Of a DNA stretch of 64,000 nucleotides, positions 16,212 to 24,546 are shown one piece after another. The position numbers were made by a program, and so were the translations under genes. The stretch's first letter is position 1. Every line of letters begins with the position of its first letter. Location: contig NZ_CP126238.1 of the NCBI RefSeq assembly GCF_044792555.1, positions 1,240,001 to 1,304,000 on the forward strand, given 5' to 3'. Source of the stretch: Alicycliphilus denitrificans_A. Its GTDB lineage: Bacteria; Pseudomonadota; Gammaproteobacteria; Burkholderiales; Burkholderiaceae_C. The notes below the pieces were generated by a model. It ran no database searches. It was given only the letters and a program-made list of their open reading frames with translations, and was not told where the DNA came from.

Positions 16212-16670
16212 ATGTCTCACCGTATGACCAAAACCGTTTTCGTTCTCAACGGCCCCAATCTCAACCTGCTGGGCACGCGCGAGCCGCAGGTGTATGGCTC
16301 CCAGAGCCTGGCCGACGTGGAGCAGATCTGCGCCGCGGCCTGCGCGCGCCATGGCCTGGCGCTGGTGTTTCGCCAGAGCAACCACGAGGGCACCCTGGTG
16401 GACTGGATCCACGAGGCCGGCCGTCTGTACGCCTCAGGGCAACTGGCCGGCGTGGTGCTCAATGCTGCGGCCTATACGCACACCAGCGTGGCGCTGCTCG
16501 ATGCCGTGAAGGGCACGGGCGTGCCGCTGGTGGAGCTGCACATCAGCAACGTGCATGCGCGCGAGAGCTTCCGCCACCACTCCTTCCTGGCCAGCGCGGC
16601 GCGCGCCGTGATGTGCGGCTTTGGCGTGCAGGGCTACGCGCTCGCCATCGACGGGCTGGCGCAATGGTGA
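16212..16670 (+). CDS. aroQ: 3-dehydroquinate dehydratase, type II
   Basis: A 152-aa type II dehydroquinase, the third step of the shikimate pathway. FVLNGPNLNLLGTREP at 10-25 carries the catalytic Tyr-loop region and the NGPNLN motif, NHEG (about 57-60) and LVELHISNVHARESFRHHS bind substrate with the catalytic His. Length is normal for the family. A second start (MTKTV, at 16224) is possible. The stop overlaps the start of the following hydrolase gene (ATGGTGA), so the two are coupled. Confidence 0.93.
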   Translation: MSHRMTKTVFVLNGPNLNLLGTREPQVYGSQSLADVEQICAAACARHGLALVFRQSNHEGTLVDWIHEAGRLYASGQLAGVVLNAAAYTHTSVALLDAVKGTGVPLVELHISNVHARESFRHHSFLASAARAVMCGFGVQGYALAIDGLAQW

Positions 16671-17560
16671 CGCAGCAGCCTCTCGCCACATTGCCCGTGC
16701 CGCCCGAGGTGCTGGCCCTGCGCGGCCAGGCCAGGCGCGAGACCACGCCCTGCGGCGGCGGCGACATCGTCTGGCATGTCTGGGGCACGCCGCAGGACGG
16801 CATGCCGCCCCTGGTGCTGCTGCACGGCGGCAGCGGCAGCTGGACGCATTGGGTGCGCAACATCGAAGGCCTGGCGGCCGCGGGCCGCGAGCTGTGGATC
16901 GTCGACCTGCCGGGTTTTGGCGACTCGGCTTCGCCGCCCGCGGGCGGGGACGCCGACGCCCTGGTGCAGCCGCTGGCCGAGAGCCTGCGCGCGCTGTTTG
17001 GCCCGCGCCAGTGCGACCTGGTGGGCTTTTCCTTCGGCGGCCTGACGGCCGGCCTGCTGCTCGCGGCGCACCCCGAGCTGGCGCGCCAGCTGGTGCTGGT
17101 GGGCGCGCCCGCCATGGGCGTGGTGCCGCAGCGGCAGTTTGCGCTCAAGGCCTGGCGCCACCTGCCCGAGGCCGGGCAGATCGCGGCGCACCGCTACAAC
17201 CTGGCCGCGCTCATGTTTCAGAACCCGGCGCTGATCGATGAGCAGGATGGCCTGGCGCTGGGCCTGCATGTGGCCAACGTGCTGCGCGACCGCATGCCGC
17301 GCCGCCGCCTGGCGCACACCGATGCGCTGGCGCGCGCGCTGCCGCAGGTGGGCTGCCCCGTGCACGCCATCTATGGCCGCGGCGACGCGATTTACAAGGA
17401 GTGGATTGGCGCACTGGAGGGCGCCTACGCTGCTGCCGCCCCCGACTTTCGCGGCCTGGCGCTGATCGAGGACGCCGGCCACTGGGTGCAGTTTGAGCGC
17501 CCGCAGGCCTTTCAGCAGGCCCTGTTGGCCGCGCTGGGCGCAGGGGCGGGCGCCGCCTGA
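16664..17560 (+). CDS. Alpha/beta hydrolase
   Basis: A 298-aa alpha/beta-hydrolase fold protein. The oxyanion-hole region is LVLLHGGSGSWTHW (50-63), the nucleophile elbow is GFSFGG with Ser123, and the late segments IYGRGDAIY and EDAGHWVQFERP supply the probable acid and His. It resembles the carboxylesterase/epoxide hydrolase-like branch; the substrate is not evident. It overlaps the end of aroQ by 7 bases and is followed 5 bases later by arfB, so aroQ-hydrolase-arfB form an operon of unrelated functions. Confidence 0.85.
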   Translation: MVTQQPLATLPVPPEVLALRGQARRETTPCGGGDIVWHVWGTPQDGMPPLVLLHGGSGSWTHWVRNIEGLAAAGRELWIVDLPGFGDSASPPAGGDADALVQPLAESLRALFGPRQCDLVGFSFGGLTAGLLLAAHPELARQLVLVGAPAMGVVPQRQFALKAWRHLPEAGQIAAHRYNLAALMFQNPALIDEQDGLALGLHVANVLRDRMPRRRLAHTDALARALPQVGCPVHAIYGRGDAIYKEWIGALEGAYAAAAPDFRGLALIEDAGHWVQFERPQAFQQALLAALGAGAGAA

Positions 17561-17565
17561 GAGCC

Positions 17566-17991
17566 GTGAACGCGCCGCAGCACCCCGGGGGCTTGCAGGT
17601 GAACCCGGCCGAGGTCGAGCTGAGCGCCATGCGCGCCCAGGGCGCGGGCGGGCAGAACGTGAACAAGGTGGCAAGCGCCGTGCATCTGCGCTTTGACATC
17701 GCCGCCTCGTCCCTGCCTGAGGACGTGAAGCAGCGCCTGCTGGCACTGCGCGACGGCCGCATCACCCAGCAGGGCGTGCTGGTCATCAAGGCCCAGCAAT
17801 ACCGCACCCAGGAGGCGAACCGCCTGGACGCGCTGGCGCGCCTGCAGGCCCTGGTGGACAGCGTGGCCCGGCCGCCGCGCGTGCGCCGCGCCACCCGGCC
17901 CACGCTGGGCTCGCAGCGCCGGCGCCTGGAATCCAAGAGCCGGCGCTCGGGCCTGAAGGCGCTGCGCGGCCGGCCCGGCGCGGTAGAGTGA
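17566..17991 (+). CDS. arfB: Alternative ribosome-rescue factor ArfB (YaeJ)
   Basis: A 141-aa peptidyl-tRNA hydrolase that frees stalled ribosomes without a stop codon. The GGQ motif is at residues 28-30 inside RAQGAGGQNVNKV, as in class I release factors, and there is no codon-recognition domain. The C-terminal tail (about 105-141) is strongly basic (VRRATRPTLGSQRRRLESKSRRSG), as needed to occupy the empty mRNA channel. The start is a GTG at 17566, five bases after the previous stop. Confidence 0.92.
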   Translation: MNAPQHPGGLQVNPAEVELSAMRAQGAGGQNVNKVASAVHLRFDIAASSLPEDVKQRLLALRDGRITQQGVLVIKAQQYRTQEANRLDALARLQALVDSVARPPRVRRATRPTLGSQRRRLESKSRRSGLKALRGRPGAVE

Positions 17992-18028
17992 CGCGGCTCC
18001 CGCACTCCTTTTCCACAGGTCCATCACC

Positions 18029-18700
18029 ATGTCTGATTTACCGCTGTCCTTCCTGCACCGTCCCGCCGCGGCGGGCACTTCCCAGCCCTGGCTGCTGGTG
18101 CTGATGCACGGCGTGGGCAGCAACGAGCAGGATCTGTTCGGCCTGGCGCCCTATGTGCCCGCGCCGTTCCATGTGCTGAGCCTGCGCGCCCCCTACCGCA
18201 TGGGGCCTGATGCCCATGCCTGGTTCGAGTTTTCCGTGGCCGCGGACGGCACGCGCAGCATCAACGAGCCGCAGGAGGCCGCCAGTCGTGCCCTGGTGGC
18301 GCAGACCGTGGACGCGGCCGCGCGCGGGCTCGGCATTCCCGCCGCGCGCGTGGTGGCGGGCGGCTTCAGCCAGGGCGGCATCATGGCGCTGACGCTGCTG
18401 CTCACGCGGCCCGAGCTGCTGCACGCCGCCATGGTCTGGCACAGCCGGCTGCTGCCGCAGGCGCTGGGGCAGGCCGCCCCGGCCGCGGCGCTGGCCGGCC
18501 GCCGGCTCTGGGTGAGCCATGGCGTGCAGGACAACGTGATCCCGCTGGCCAGCGCCCGGGCCATCCGCGACCATGCGCAGGCCCTGCCGCTGGCGCTGAG
18601 CTACCGCGAATACCCGGGCCTGCACGAGATCCGCCCCGAGGAGCTGCGCGACTCCATGGCCTGGCTGCAGGGCCTGACGGCGGCCATGGATTCCCCGTGA
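18029..18700 (+). CDS. Phospholipase/carboxylesterase-family serine hydrolase
   Basis: A 223-aa esterase of the phospholipase/carboxylesterase (YpfH-like) family. LMHGVGSNEQDL (25-36) forms the oxyanion hole, GGFSQGG (111-117) holds Ser114, and SHGVQDNVIPLA and YPGLHEIRPEE carry the Asp and His. No signal peptide, so cytoplasmic. It follows arfB by 37 bases, with a ribosome site in CACAGGTCC before ATG 18029. Repeat copy 5 follows the stop. Confidence 0.87.
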   Translation: MSDLPLSFLHRPAAAGTSQPWLLVLMHGVGSNEQDLFGLAPYVPAPFHVLSLRAPYRMGPDAHAWFEFSVAADGTRSINEPQEAASRALVAQTVDAAARGLGIPAARVVAGGFSQGGIMALTLLLTRPELLHAAMVWHSRLLPQALGQAAPAAALAGRRLWVSHGVQDNVIPLASARAIRDHAQALPLALSYREYPGLHEIRPEELRDSMAWLQGLTAAMDSP

Positions 18701-18707
18701 GCGGTTT

Positions 18708-18771
18708 TGGATGAAAAGTGGTTGTAACGCTTTACTGTAAAGCGTTTAAAGCTATTAATAAATGAGTATTT
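18708..18771. repeat. Intergenic A+T-rich repeat, copy 5
   Basis: Between the converging esterase and Lrp genes. Elements in order: GGATGAAAAGTGGTTGTAACGCTTTAC, an inverted GTAAAGCGTT, then AAAGCTATTAATAAAT. The arms AACGCTTTAC / GTAAAGCGTT are a perfect 10-bp inverted repeat with a loop of one base or a few, so it forms a hairpin on either strand and probably ends both transcripts. Confidence 0.65.
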
Positions 18772-18784
18772 CGGCGCCCGACCC

Positions 18785-19252
18785 CTACGCCTTGGGTAGC
18801 GGCAGGGCGGTCTTGTAGCGCACCTGCTTGAGCGTGAAGCTGGTGCGTATCTTCTCTATGCCCGGGATGGGCGTGAGCTGCTCCAGGATGAAGCGCTCCA
18901 GCGCCGCGATGTCGGGCAGCATCACGCGGATCAGGTAGTCGCTGTCGCCCGTCATCAGGTAGCACTCCATCACCTGCTCATGCTCGGCGATGTGCTGCTC
19001 GAACGCGGTCAGTGCCTCCTTGCTCTGGCTCTTGAGGCTGATGCTGATGAAGACGTTGAGCCCCAGGCCCAGCGCCGTGGCATTCGCCAGCGCCACATAG
19101 CGGCTGATGATGCCGGCCGTCTCCAGCGCCTTCACGCGCGCCAGGCAGGGCGAGGGCGACAGGTGCACGCGCCGCGCCAGCTCCACGTTGGACAGTGCGC
19201 CGTCGGCCTGCAGCTCGGCGAGTATGCGCAGATCGATGGTGTCAAGTTTCAT
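18785..19252 (-). CDS. Lrp/AsnC-family regulator, divergent from the E1 gene
   Basis: A 155-aa Lrp-type protein. The N-terminal helix-turn-helix is DTIDLRILAELQADGALSNVELARRVHLSPSPCLARVKALE; the C-terminal RAM domain contains VMECYLMTGDSDYLIRVMLPD, the ligand-binding GD.DY motif. It is transcribed divergently from the 2-oxoacid dehydrogenase E1 gene. In Pseudomonas putida an Lrp-type activator (MdeR) is divergent from mdeAB, whose mdeB product is an AceE-like E1; by analogy this protein may sense an amino acid and control the E1 gene. Start ATG 19250-19252; MRHM 9 bases earlier is also possible. Confidence 0.9.
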   Translation of the reverse strand: MKLDTIDLRILAELQADGALSNVELARRVHLSPSPCLARVKALETAGIISRYVALANATALGLGLNVFISISLKSQSKEALTAFEQHIAEHEQVMECYLMTGDSDYLIRVMLPDIAALERFILEQLTPIPGIEKIRTSFTLKQVRYKTALPLPKA

Positions 19253-19354
19253 ATGCCGCATTGGATTGCATAAGCGGCAGATTGTGCCGCCATTCTCTGA
19301 CGAGGCTCGCAAATCGGCACCCTGTTTTCCCCGCATCGGCATACAGTGGTGAGC
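19252..19354. promoter_or_regulatory. Divergent Lrp/E1 control region
   Basis: About 100 bases between two divergent genes. TATGC-N11-GCATA at 19252-19272 is a short symmetric site overlapping the regulator's own start codon, and GCCGC..GCGGC (19255-19278) brackets it. The symmetry and position suit binding by a dimeric Lrp-family regulator that controls itself and the E1 gene. Inferred only; no strong -10/-35 could be assigned. Confidence 0.35.
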
Positions 19355-21994
19355 ATGAACGCCCCCATCTCCCCGACCACCCTGTACCCGGCCAACGGCG
19401 CCGTGGATAGCGACCCGCAGGAAACCGCCGAATGGCGCGACGCCTTTCTCGCCCTGGTGGCCACCCAGGGCCCCGAGCGCGCCCGCTTCATGCTGGACGA
19501 GCTGACGCGTGCGGCCCACTCCAGCCGCGTGGGCTGGAAGCCAGAGTTGAACACCCCGTACGTGAACACCATCGCCGCGCAGGCGCAGCCGGCCTTCCCG
19601 GGCGACCTGGCGGTGGAGGAGCGCCTCGCCTCGCTGATGCGCTGGAACGCGCTGGCCATGGTGGTGCGCGCCAACCAGGCCTATGGCGAGCTGGGCGGCC
19701 ATATCGCCAGCTACGCCAGCGCGGCCGATCTGTTCGAGGTCGGCTTCAACCATTTCTTCCACGCGCGTGAAGGATTGGCGCCGGGCCAGCACCGGGGCGA
19801 TCTGGTGTTCTTCCAGCCGCACAGCGCGCCGGGCGTCTACGCCCGCGCCTTCCTGGAGGGGCGCCTGTCCGAGCAGGACCTGCTGCATTTCCGCCAGGAA
19901 ATCACCGCCCCCCGGGAGGGCGCGCGCGGCCTGTGCAGCTACCCGCACCCTTGGTCCATGCCGGACTTCTGGCAGTTTCCGACCGGCTCCATGGGCATAG
20001 GGCCGATCAGCAGCATCTACCACGCGCGCTTCATGCATTTTTTGAGCGACCGGGGCCTGCTCGACTGCAGCGGCCGCAAGGTCTGGGGCGTGTTCGGCGA
20101 TGGCGAGATGGACGAGCCCGAGAGCACCAGCGCCTTGACGCTGGCCGCGCGCGAGGGCCTGGACAACCTGGTGTGGGTGGTCAACTGCAACCTGCAGCGG
20201 CTCGATGGGCCGGTGCGCGGCAATGGCCGCATCGTCGATGAACTGGAGCGCCTGTTCACCGGCAGCGGCTGGAACGTCATCAAGCTGCTGTGGGGCAGCG
20301 ACTGGGACGGCCTGTTTGCGCGCGACCTGAGCGGCACCCTGGTGCGCACCCTGGGGGCAACGGTCGATGGCCAGATGCAGACCTTTGCCGCCAAGGACGG
20401 GCGCTTCAACCGCGACAATTTCTTCGGCCAGAGTCCCGAGCTGGCGGCGCTGGCCCAGGGCATGACGGATGAGCAGATCGACCGCCTGAAGCGCGGCGGC
20501 CACGACCTGGTGAAGATCCACGCCGCCTACGCGCAGGCCGCCGCGCACCGGGGCCAGCCCACGGTGATCCTGGCGCACACCAAGAAGGGCTATGGCATGG
20601 GCACGGCCGGCCAGGGCAAGATGACCACGCACAGCCAGAAGAAGCTGGACGACAAGGAGTTGATCGAGTTTCGCAACCGCTTCAACCTGCCGCTCACCGA
20701 CGCGCAGGCGGTGAACCTGGAATTCCTCAAGCCCGCGCAGGACAGCGCCGAAATGCACTACCTGCAGGCAAGGCGCCAGGCCCTGGGCGGCTACCTGCCC
20801 CGGCGCGAGTCCGCGTGCGCGCCGCTGCCCGTGCCGCCGCTGGCCAGCTACGCGCAATTTGCGCTCGCGCCGCAGGCCAAGGAGATGAGCACCACCATGG
20901 CCTTCGTGCGCATGCTCGGCAGTCTGCTCAAGGATGCGCAGCTGGGCCCGCGCATCGTGCCCATTGTGGCCGACGAGGCGCGCACCTTCGGCATGGCCAA
21001 CCTGTTCAAGCAGGTGGGCATCTACAGCAGCGTGGGCCAGAGCTACGCGCCCGAGGACATAGGCTCCATCCTTTCCTATCGCGAGGCCAAGGACGGGCAG
21101 ATCCTGGAAGAGGGCATCAGCGAGGCCGGCGCCATCGCCAGCTGGACGGCCGCCGCCACCAGCTACAGCGTGCACGGCCTGGCCATGCTGCCGTTCTACA
21201 TCTACTACTCGATGTTCGGCTTCCAGCGCGTGGGCGACGCCATCTGGGCCGCCGCCGACCAGCGTGCACGCGGCTTCCTGCTGGGCGCCACCTCGGGGCG
21301 CACCACGCTGGGCGGCGAGGGCCTGCAGCACCAGGACGGCAGCAGCCACCTGGCGGCGGCCACCATCCCCAACTGCAAGGCCTATGACCCGGCGTACGCT
21401 GGCGAGCTGGCCGTGATCCTGGATGCCGGCATGCGCGAGATGCTGGTCGAGCAGCGCGACGTCTTCTACTACGTCACGCTGATGAACGAAAACTACCCCC
21501 AGGCCGACCTGCCCGAAGCGGCGTATCACGGTGTGCTGCGTGGATGCTATTTGTTCAATAGCTATCAGCGCTTACAAGATGGGCGTGAGAGCCAGGTTTC
21601 TTCTGAAAAACACGTCACCCTGCTGGGCTCGGGCGCCATCCTCACCGAGGTGATCAAGGCCGCCGAGATGCTGGCCGCGGACGGTATTACCGCGCATGTG
21701 GTCAGCGTTACGAGCTGGAGCGAGCTGGCGCGCGACGGCCGGGCCTGCGAGGACAGTGGCGCCACGCCCTGGCTGGCCCAGGTGCTGGGTGGCACGCAAG
21801 GCCCCATCGTCGCCGCCACCGACTACGTGTGCGCCGTGCCCGAGTCCGTGCGCGGCTATGTCCCCGAGGGCCGGCGCTACCGCACCCTGGGCACCGACGG
21901 TTTTGGGCGCAGCGATACGCGCGCCGCGCTGCGCAGCTTCTTCCAGGTGGATGCGGCGCACATTGCCGCGGCTGCCAGGCGGGGGCTGGCATGA
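19355..21994 (+). CDS. Homodimeric 2-oxoacid dehydrogenase E1 (AceE/MdeB-like), stand-alone
   Basis: An 879-aa thiamine-diphosphate enzyme of the homodimeric pyruvate dehydrogenase E1 type. The ThDP/Mg motif VFGDGEMDEPES..N is at about residue 248; GEGLQHQDG and TDGFGRSDTRAALR near the C-terminus are typical of AceE. There is no aceF or lpd beside it. With the divergent Lrp gene, this recalls mdeB of Pseudomonas putida, proposed to act on 2-oxobutyrate; so the substrate may be 2-oxobutyrate rather than pyruvate. Residues about 731-751 (NSYQRLQDGRESQVSSE) are an insertion that AceE homologues as I recall them lack; its DNA looks like the local repeat. ATG 19355 used; a GTG at 19346 is also in frame. 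Confidence 0.88.
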   Translation: MNAPISPTTLYPANGAVDSDPQETAEWRDAFLALVATQGPERARFMLDELTRAAHSSRVGWKPELNTPYVNTIAAQAQPAFPGDLAVEERLASLMRWNALAMVVRANQAYGELGGHIASYASAADLFEVGFNHFFHAREGLAPGQHRGDLVFFQPHSAPGVYARAFLEGRLSEQDLLHFRQEITAPREGARGLCSYPHPWSMPDFWQFPTGSMGIGPISSIYHARFMHFLSDRGLLDCSGRKVWGVFGDGEMDEPESTSALTLAAREGLDNLVWVVNCNLQRLDGPVRGNGRIVDELERLFTGSGWNVIKLLWGSDWDGLFARDLSGTLVRTLGATVDGQMQTFAAKDGRFNRDNFFGQSPELAALAQGMTDEQIDRLKRGGHDLVKIHAAYAQAAAHRGQPTVILAHTKKGYGMGTAGQGKMTTHSQKKLDDKELIEFRNRFNLPLTDAQAVNLEFLKPAQDSAEMHYLQARRQALGGYLPRRESACAPLPVPPLASYAQFALAPQAKEMSTTMAFVRMLGSLLKDAQLGPRIVPIVADEARTFGMANLFKQVGIYSSVGQSYAPEDIGSILSYREAKDGQILEEGISEAGAIASWTAAATSYSVHGLAMLPFYIYYSMFGFQRVGDAIWAAADQRARGFLLGATSGRTTLGGEGLQHQDGSSHLAAATIPNCKAYDPAYAGELAVILDAGMREMLVEQRDVFYYVTLMNENYPQADLPEAAYHGVLRGCYLFNSYQRLQDGRESQVSSEKHVTLLGSGAILTEVIKAAEMLAADGITAHVVSVTSWSELARDGRACEDSGATPWLAQVLGGTQGPIVAATDYVCAVPESVRGYVPEGRRYRTLGTDGFGRSDTRAALRSFFQVDAAHIAAAARRGLA
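21545..21610. repeat. Repeat-family copy inside the E1 coding region
   Basis: A+T-rich stretch within an otherwise G+C-rich gene: GCTATTTGTTCAATAGCTAT is an imperfect hairpin like the start of copy 4, followed by CAGCGCTTACAAGATGGGCG and a GTTTCTTCTGAAAA end that resembles the reversed form of copy 5. It is read in frame and encodes residues that interrupt the conserved path between GVLRG and HVTLLGSG. Length, composition and order of elements all fit the intergenic family, but divergence is considerable. Confidence 0.4.
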
Positions 21995-22015
21995 CGGTGA
22001 AAAACGCCCAGGTGC

Positions 22016-22050
22016 TTGACAATTGCGGCAGGTGCTGGAACTAAAAATGC
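22016..22050 (+). promoter_or_regulatory. Possible sigma-70 promoter of the XRE regulator
   Basis: TTGACA at 22016-22021 is a perfect -35 hexamer. At 17-18 bases downstream lies AACTAA/ACTAAA, a poor -10, with TAAAAA slightly further. The gene's ATG is at 22086. The -35 is convincing; the -10 is not. Confidence 0.35.
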
Positions 22051-22085
22051 TACGCTTGGCATCTTTTTTTGCCTTGATATAAACG

Positions 22086-22526
22086 ATGACTGCCTTCTCC
22101 AATGCCTTTCGCTCCGAGGTCGCGCGCATGGCGCGCAAGGAAATCAAGGGTGAATTCGGCAGCCTGCGCAAGACGGTCACGTTGCAGCGCGGCGAGATCG
22201 CGGCGCTCAAGCGCGATGTCAAGCTGCTTGCGGCGCAGTTGAAGGCCTTGCAAAAAGTGAGCCCGCACCAGGCCGATGCGCCCGCGGCGACCCAGGCGCC
22301 CGCGCGCAGCAGCAAGCGCAGCGCAGAATTCGATGGCCAGGCCCTTTTGGCCAAGCGTCAGCAGCTGGGCATCACCCAGCAGGCCATGGCGAGCCTGCTG
22401 CAGGCCTCGACCCTGTCGGTCTACAAATGGGAAAGCGGCAAGGCCACGCCGCGAGCCGCGCAGTTGGAGCGCATCCAGGCGCTGCTGAAGATGGGCAAGC
22501 GCGCGGCGTTGGCGGCGCTGCAATGA
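22086..22526 (+). CDS. XRE-type helix-turn-helix regulator with coiled-coil N-terminus
   Basis: A 146-aa protein. Residues 1-60 are charged and heptad-like (LRKTVTLQRGEIAALKRDVKLLAAQLKALQ), suggesting a coiled coil. A Pro/Ala/Ser linker follows (about 62-80). The C-terminal helix-turn-helix (about 85-145) reads LAKRQQLGITQQAMASLLQASTLSVYKWESGKATPRAAQLERI, a clear Cro/XRE motif. Target genes are unknown. It begins 91 bases after the E1 gene with its own likely promoter, so it need not be part of that operon. Confidence 0.8.
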   Translation: MTAFSNAFRSEVARMARKEIKGEFGSLRKTVTLQRGEIAALKRDVKLLAAQLKALQKVSPHQADAPAATQAPARSSKRSAEFDGQALLAKRQQLGITQQAMASLLQASTLSVYKWESGKATPRAAQLERIQALLKMGKRAALAALQ

Positions 22527-22611
22527 AACCCGCTTGAAACCCACTGGCCCCCGGCTGCGTTGTGGTTGGCAGGCCTCCTGGCCGGCATCCGTTTTTCTCC
22601 ATTTCTTTTTA

Positions 22612-23763
22612 ATGTCCCACGCTCAACGCAGCGCCGTCATCGACTGCACCAAGGGGCTGGCCTGCGCGGCCATCGTCTGGCATCACCTGGCGTTCTATGG
22701 GCCCATGTCCGACGTGGTGCGCCAGGAGCTGCCCGGCCTCATCGACTGGCTCTACGACGACGCACGCATGGCCGTGCAGGTGTTTCTGGTGCTCGGTGGC
22801 TTTCTTGCCGCCGCAAGCCTTGCGCCGCACGGGCAGGCGCGCTTTGATGACCCCTGCAAGCGCATTGCACGGCGCTTTGTGCGCCTGGTCGTGCCCTATG
22901 CGGTGGCGCTGGTGTTGGCCATCCTCGTGCAGGCGGCCGTGCGCCCCTGGTTCGACCATGACTCGGTTTCGGCCGACCCGGATCTATGGCAGCTGCTCGC
23001 GCATGCGCTGCTGCTGCAAACCGTGCTGGGCGAGGAGTCGCTGTCCGCAGGCGTCTGGTACGTGGCCATTGACTTCCAGCTGTTTGCCCTGACGGCCTTG
23101 CTGCTGGCGGGTGCGTCCATGGCCGCGGCGGCGCTGCGCGCGCGCTGGGGTGAGCGCGCACTGGTGCGTTGCTGGCCCAGGACCGTGACCGGAGTGCAGC
23201 TGCTGGTGGTGGCGGGGGTGGCCGCATCGCTGCTGGTTTTCAACCGCGATGCGCAGTGGGATATCTGGGCCTTGTACTTCTTTGGCGCCTATGGCCTGGG
23301 CATGCTGGCGTTCTGGGCCGTGCAGTCGCCGCGGCCGCTGGGCGCCTGGGGCTGGGCCTTGCTGATGGCGGTGCTGGTGCTGGCGGCGCTGGTCCTGCAG
23401 TGGCGTGCACGCATCGCGCTGGCCGGCGTCACGGCGCTGGCCCTGGTGCTGGCCATGCGCCAGCCGGCCATGGCGCGCTGGGCGGGATGGGCGCCCTTGA
23501 ACCGGCTGGGGCAGATCTCTTATTCGGTCTTTCTGGTGCACTTTGCCGTCTGCGTGGCCGTGAATGCCGTGGCGAGCTACTTTTGGCCGCAGTCCCTGGC
23601 CGCAGCCGGGCTGGGCATGGTGCTGGCGTTCCTGCTGTCGCTGGCCGCAGGCCATGTGCTGTACGAGCGCGTGGAGCGCCATGCGCCCACCTGGCAGGCG
23701 GCGCTGCGCTGGCAGGCGGGGCTGGTGGCGACGGGTTTGCTGACCGCCGCCGTGTTGACATAA
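22612..23763 (+). CDS. Acyltransferase-3 family membrane protein
   Basis: A 383-aa integral membrane protein with about ten hydrophobic segments, of the OafA/acyltransferase-3 family, which moves acyl groups onto surface carbohydrates. The N-terminal AVIDCTKGLACAAIVWHHLAFYGP holds the conserved His pair region, and VFLVLGGFLAAASL is typical of the second segment. The late PLNRLGQISYSVFLVHFAVCV matches the family's LG..SYS.YL.H motif. The acceptor is unknown. ATG 22612 was chosen because it starts directly before the first conserved segment. Confidence 0.85.
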   Translation: MSHAQRSAVIDCTKGLACAAIVWHHLAFYGPMSDVVRQELPGLIDWLYDDARMAVQVFLVLGGFLAAASLAPHGQARFDDPCKRIARRFVRLVVPYAVALVLAILVQAAVRPWFDHDSVSADPDLWQLLAHALLLQTVLGEESLSAGVWYVAIDFQLFALTALLLAGASMAAAALRARWGERALVRCWPRTVTGVQLLVVAGVAASLLVFNRDAQWDIWALYFFGAYGLGMLAFWAVQSPRPLGAWGWALLMAVLVLAALVLQWRARIALAGVTALALVLAMRQPAMARWAGWAPLNRLGQISYSVFLVHFAVCVAVNAVASYFWPQSLAAAGLGMVLAFLLSLAAGHVLYERVERHAPTWQAALRWQAGLVATGLLTAAVLT

Positions 23764-23818
23764 AAAAAGGCAGCCTGTGCCTAGGCCGCCTTGGTCAGGG
23801 GGAGCGCTTGCTTGGCGC

Positions 23819-24229
23819 TCAGCGATGCAGCTCGCCCGCGTTCTCGGGCTGGTATTCGATGGCATCGACGCGCACCGTGGTGACCCGGCCCGTGGCGCTG
23901 GGCATTTGCAGCTCGTCGCCCACGCTCAGGCCCAGCAGGGCAATGCCCACGGGAGCGAAGATCGATACCTTGGTGTCGCTGCTGTCCATCTCCTTGGGGT
24001 AGACCAGGGTCAGGGTGCTGCTCTTGCCGGTCTCGAGCATGGTGAAGCGCACGGTGGAATTCATGGTCACCACATTCGGCGGCATGTCCTTGGGGTCGAG
24101 GACGTCGGCGCGGTCGAGCTCGGCCTCCAGCGCATCGCGGCCAGGGAAATCGCCGGTGTGCTTCTCCAGCAAGGATTCCAGGCGCTCGAAGTCCAGCGAC
24201 GAGACGGTGATGGATGGTTTGCTGTGCAT
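23819..24229 (-). CDS. rnk: Regulator of nucleoside diphosphate kinase (Rnk), GreA-like
   Basis: A 136-aa protein with the Rnk layout: a short N-terminal coiled-coil (SSLDFERLESLLEKHT..ALEAELDRADVLDP) and a C-terminal GreA/GreB-like domain (VTMNSTVRFTMLETG, LVYPKEMDSSDTKVSIFAPVGIALLGLSVGDELQM). Such proteins bind RNA polymerase near the secondary channel; in E. coli Rnk influences nucleoside diphosphate kinase levels. Start ATG 24227-24229. It stands alone on the minus strand, about 55 bases from the converging acyltransferase. Confidence 0.9.
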   Translation of the reverse strand: MHSKPSITVSSLDFERLESLLEKHTGDFPGRDALEAELDRADVLDPKDMPPNVVTMNSTVRFTMLETGKSSTLTLVYPKEMDSSDTKVSIFAPVGIALLGLSVGDELQMPSATGRVTTVRVDAIEYQPENAGELHR

Positions 24230-24546
24230 GGTGTTTCCCTTGATGCGAATGGACGCGGCAATAAACGGACAAAAGCCCGGGCAACGGGGTTGTCCGGGCC
24301 AAGGCGTTGTTCGGGTTCAAAAAAAATGCACCCAGGCGGTGCGTCGGACCCGATTGTCCGCCCGGCGCGGGGTTTTGCCAAGCGATACCGCACTGCGCTC
24401 CCGTGATTTGTTTGCACAAGAGCCGGCAATCGCTTAGCGACGTGCCCCGGCCAGGCCTCTTGGCGTTCATGGCGCCTTCAGCCGCAAAACAAAGGTATGG
24501 CTTTCGGCGCTGGCTGAATGCCAATCATGGCCAATGATCCAAGGCC
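24230..24546. other. 317-base gap between fghA and rnk
   Basis: No gene was found. It holds one strong hairpin (24271-24299, listed separately). From about 24300 to 24546 no further repeat or recognisable promoter stands out; an A run at 24318-24326 is the only low-complexity feature. The rnk promoter must lie in 24230-24330 but could not be assigned. Confidence 0.4.
24271..24299 (-). terminator. Rho-independent terminator candidate after fghA
   Basis: An 11-bp stem, GCCCGGACAAC / GTTGCCCGGGC on the minus strand, with a 3-base loop, one G-T pair, and TTTT directly after. It lies about 250 bases downstream of the fghA stop and 40 bases upstream of rnk, so it separates the two. Confidence 0.55.

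Noticed and set aside
16121..16663. Upstream extension of the alpha/beta hydrolase across aroQ
   Set aside because: It overlaps the whole conserved aroQ gene in another frame; ATG 16664 precedes the hydrolase homology.
18785..21529. Very long minus-strand frame through the E1 gene into the Lrp gene
   Set aside because: Only the last 155 residues (Lrp) are real; the rest is antisense to the E1 gene.
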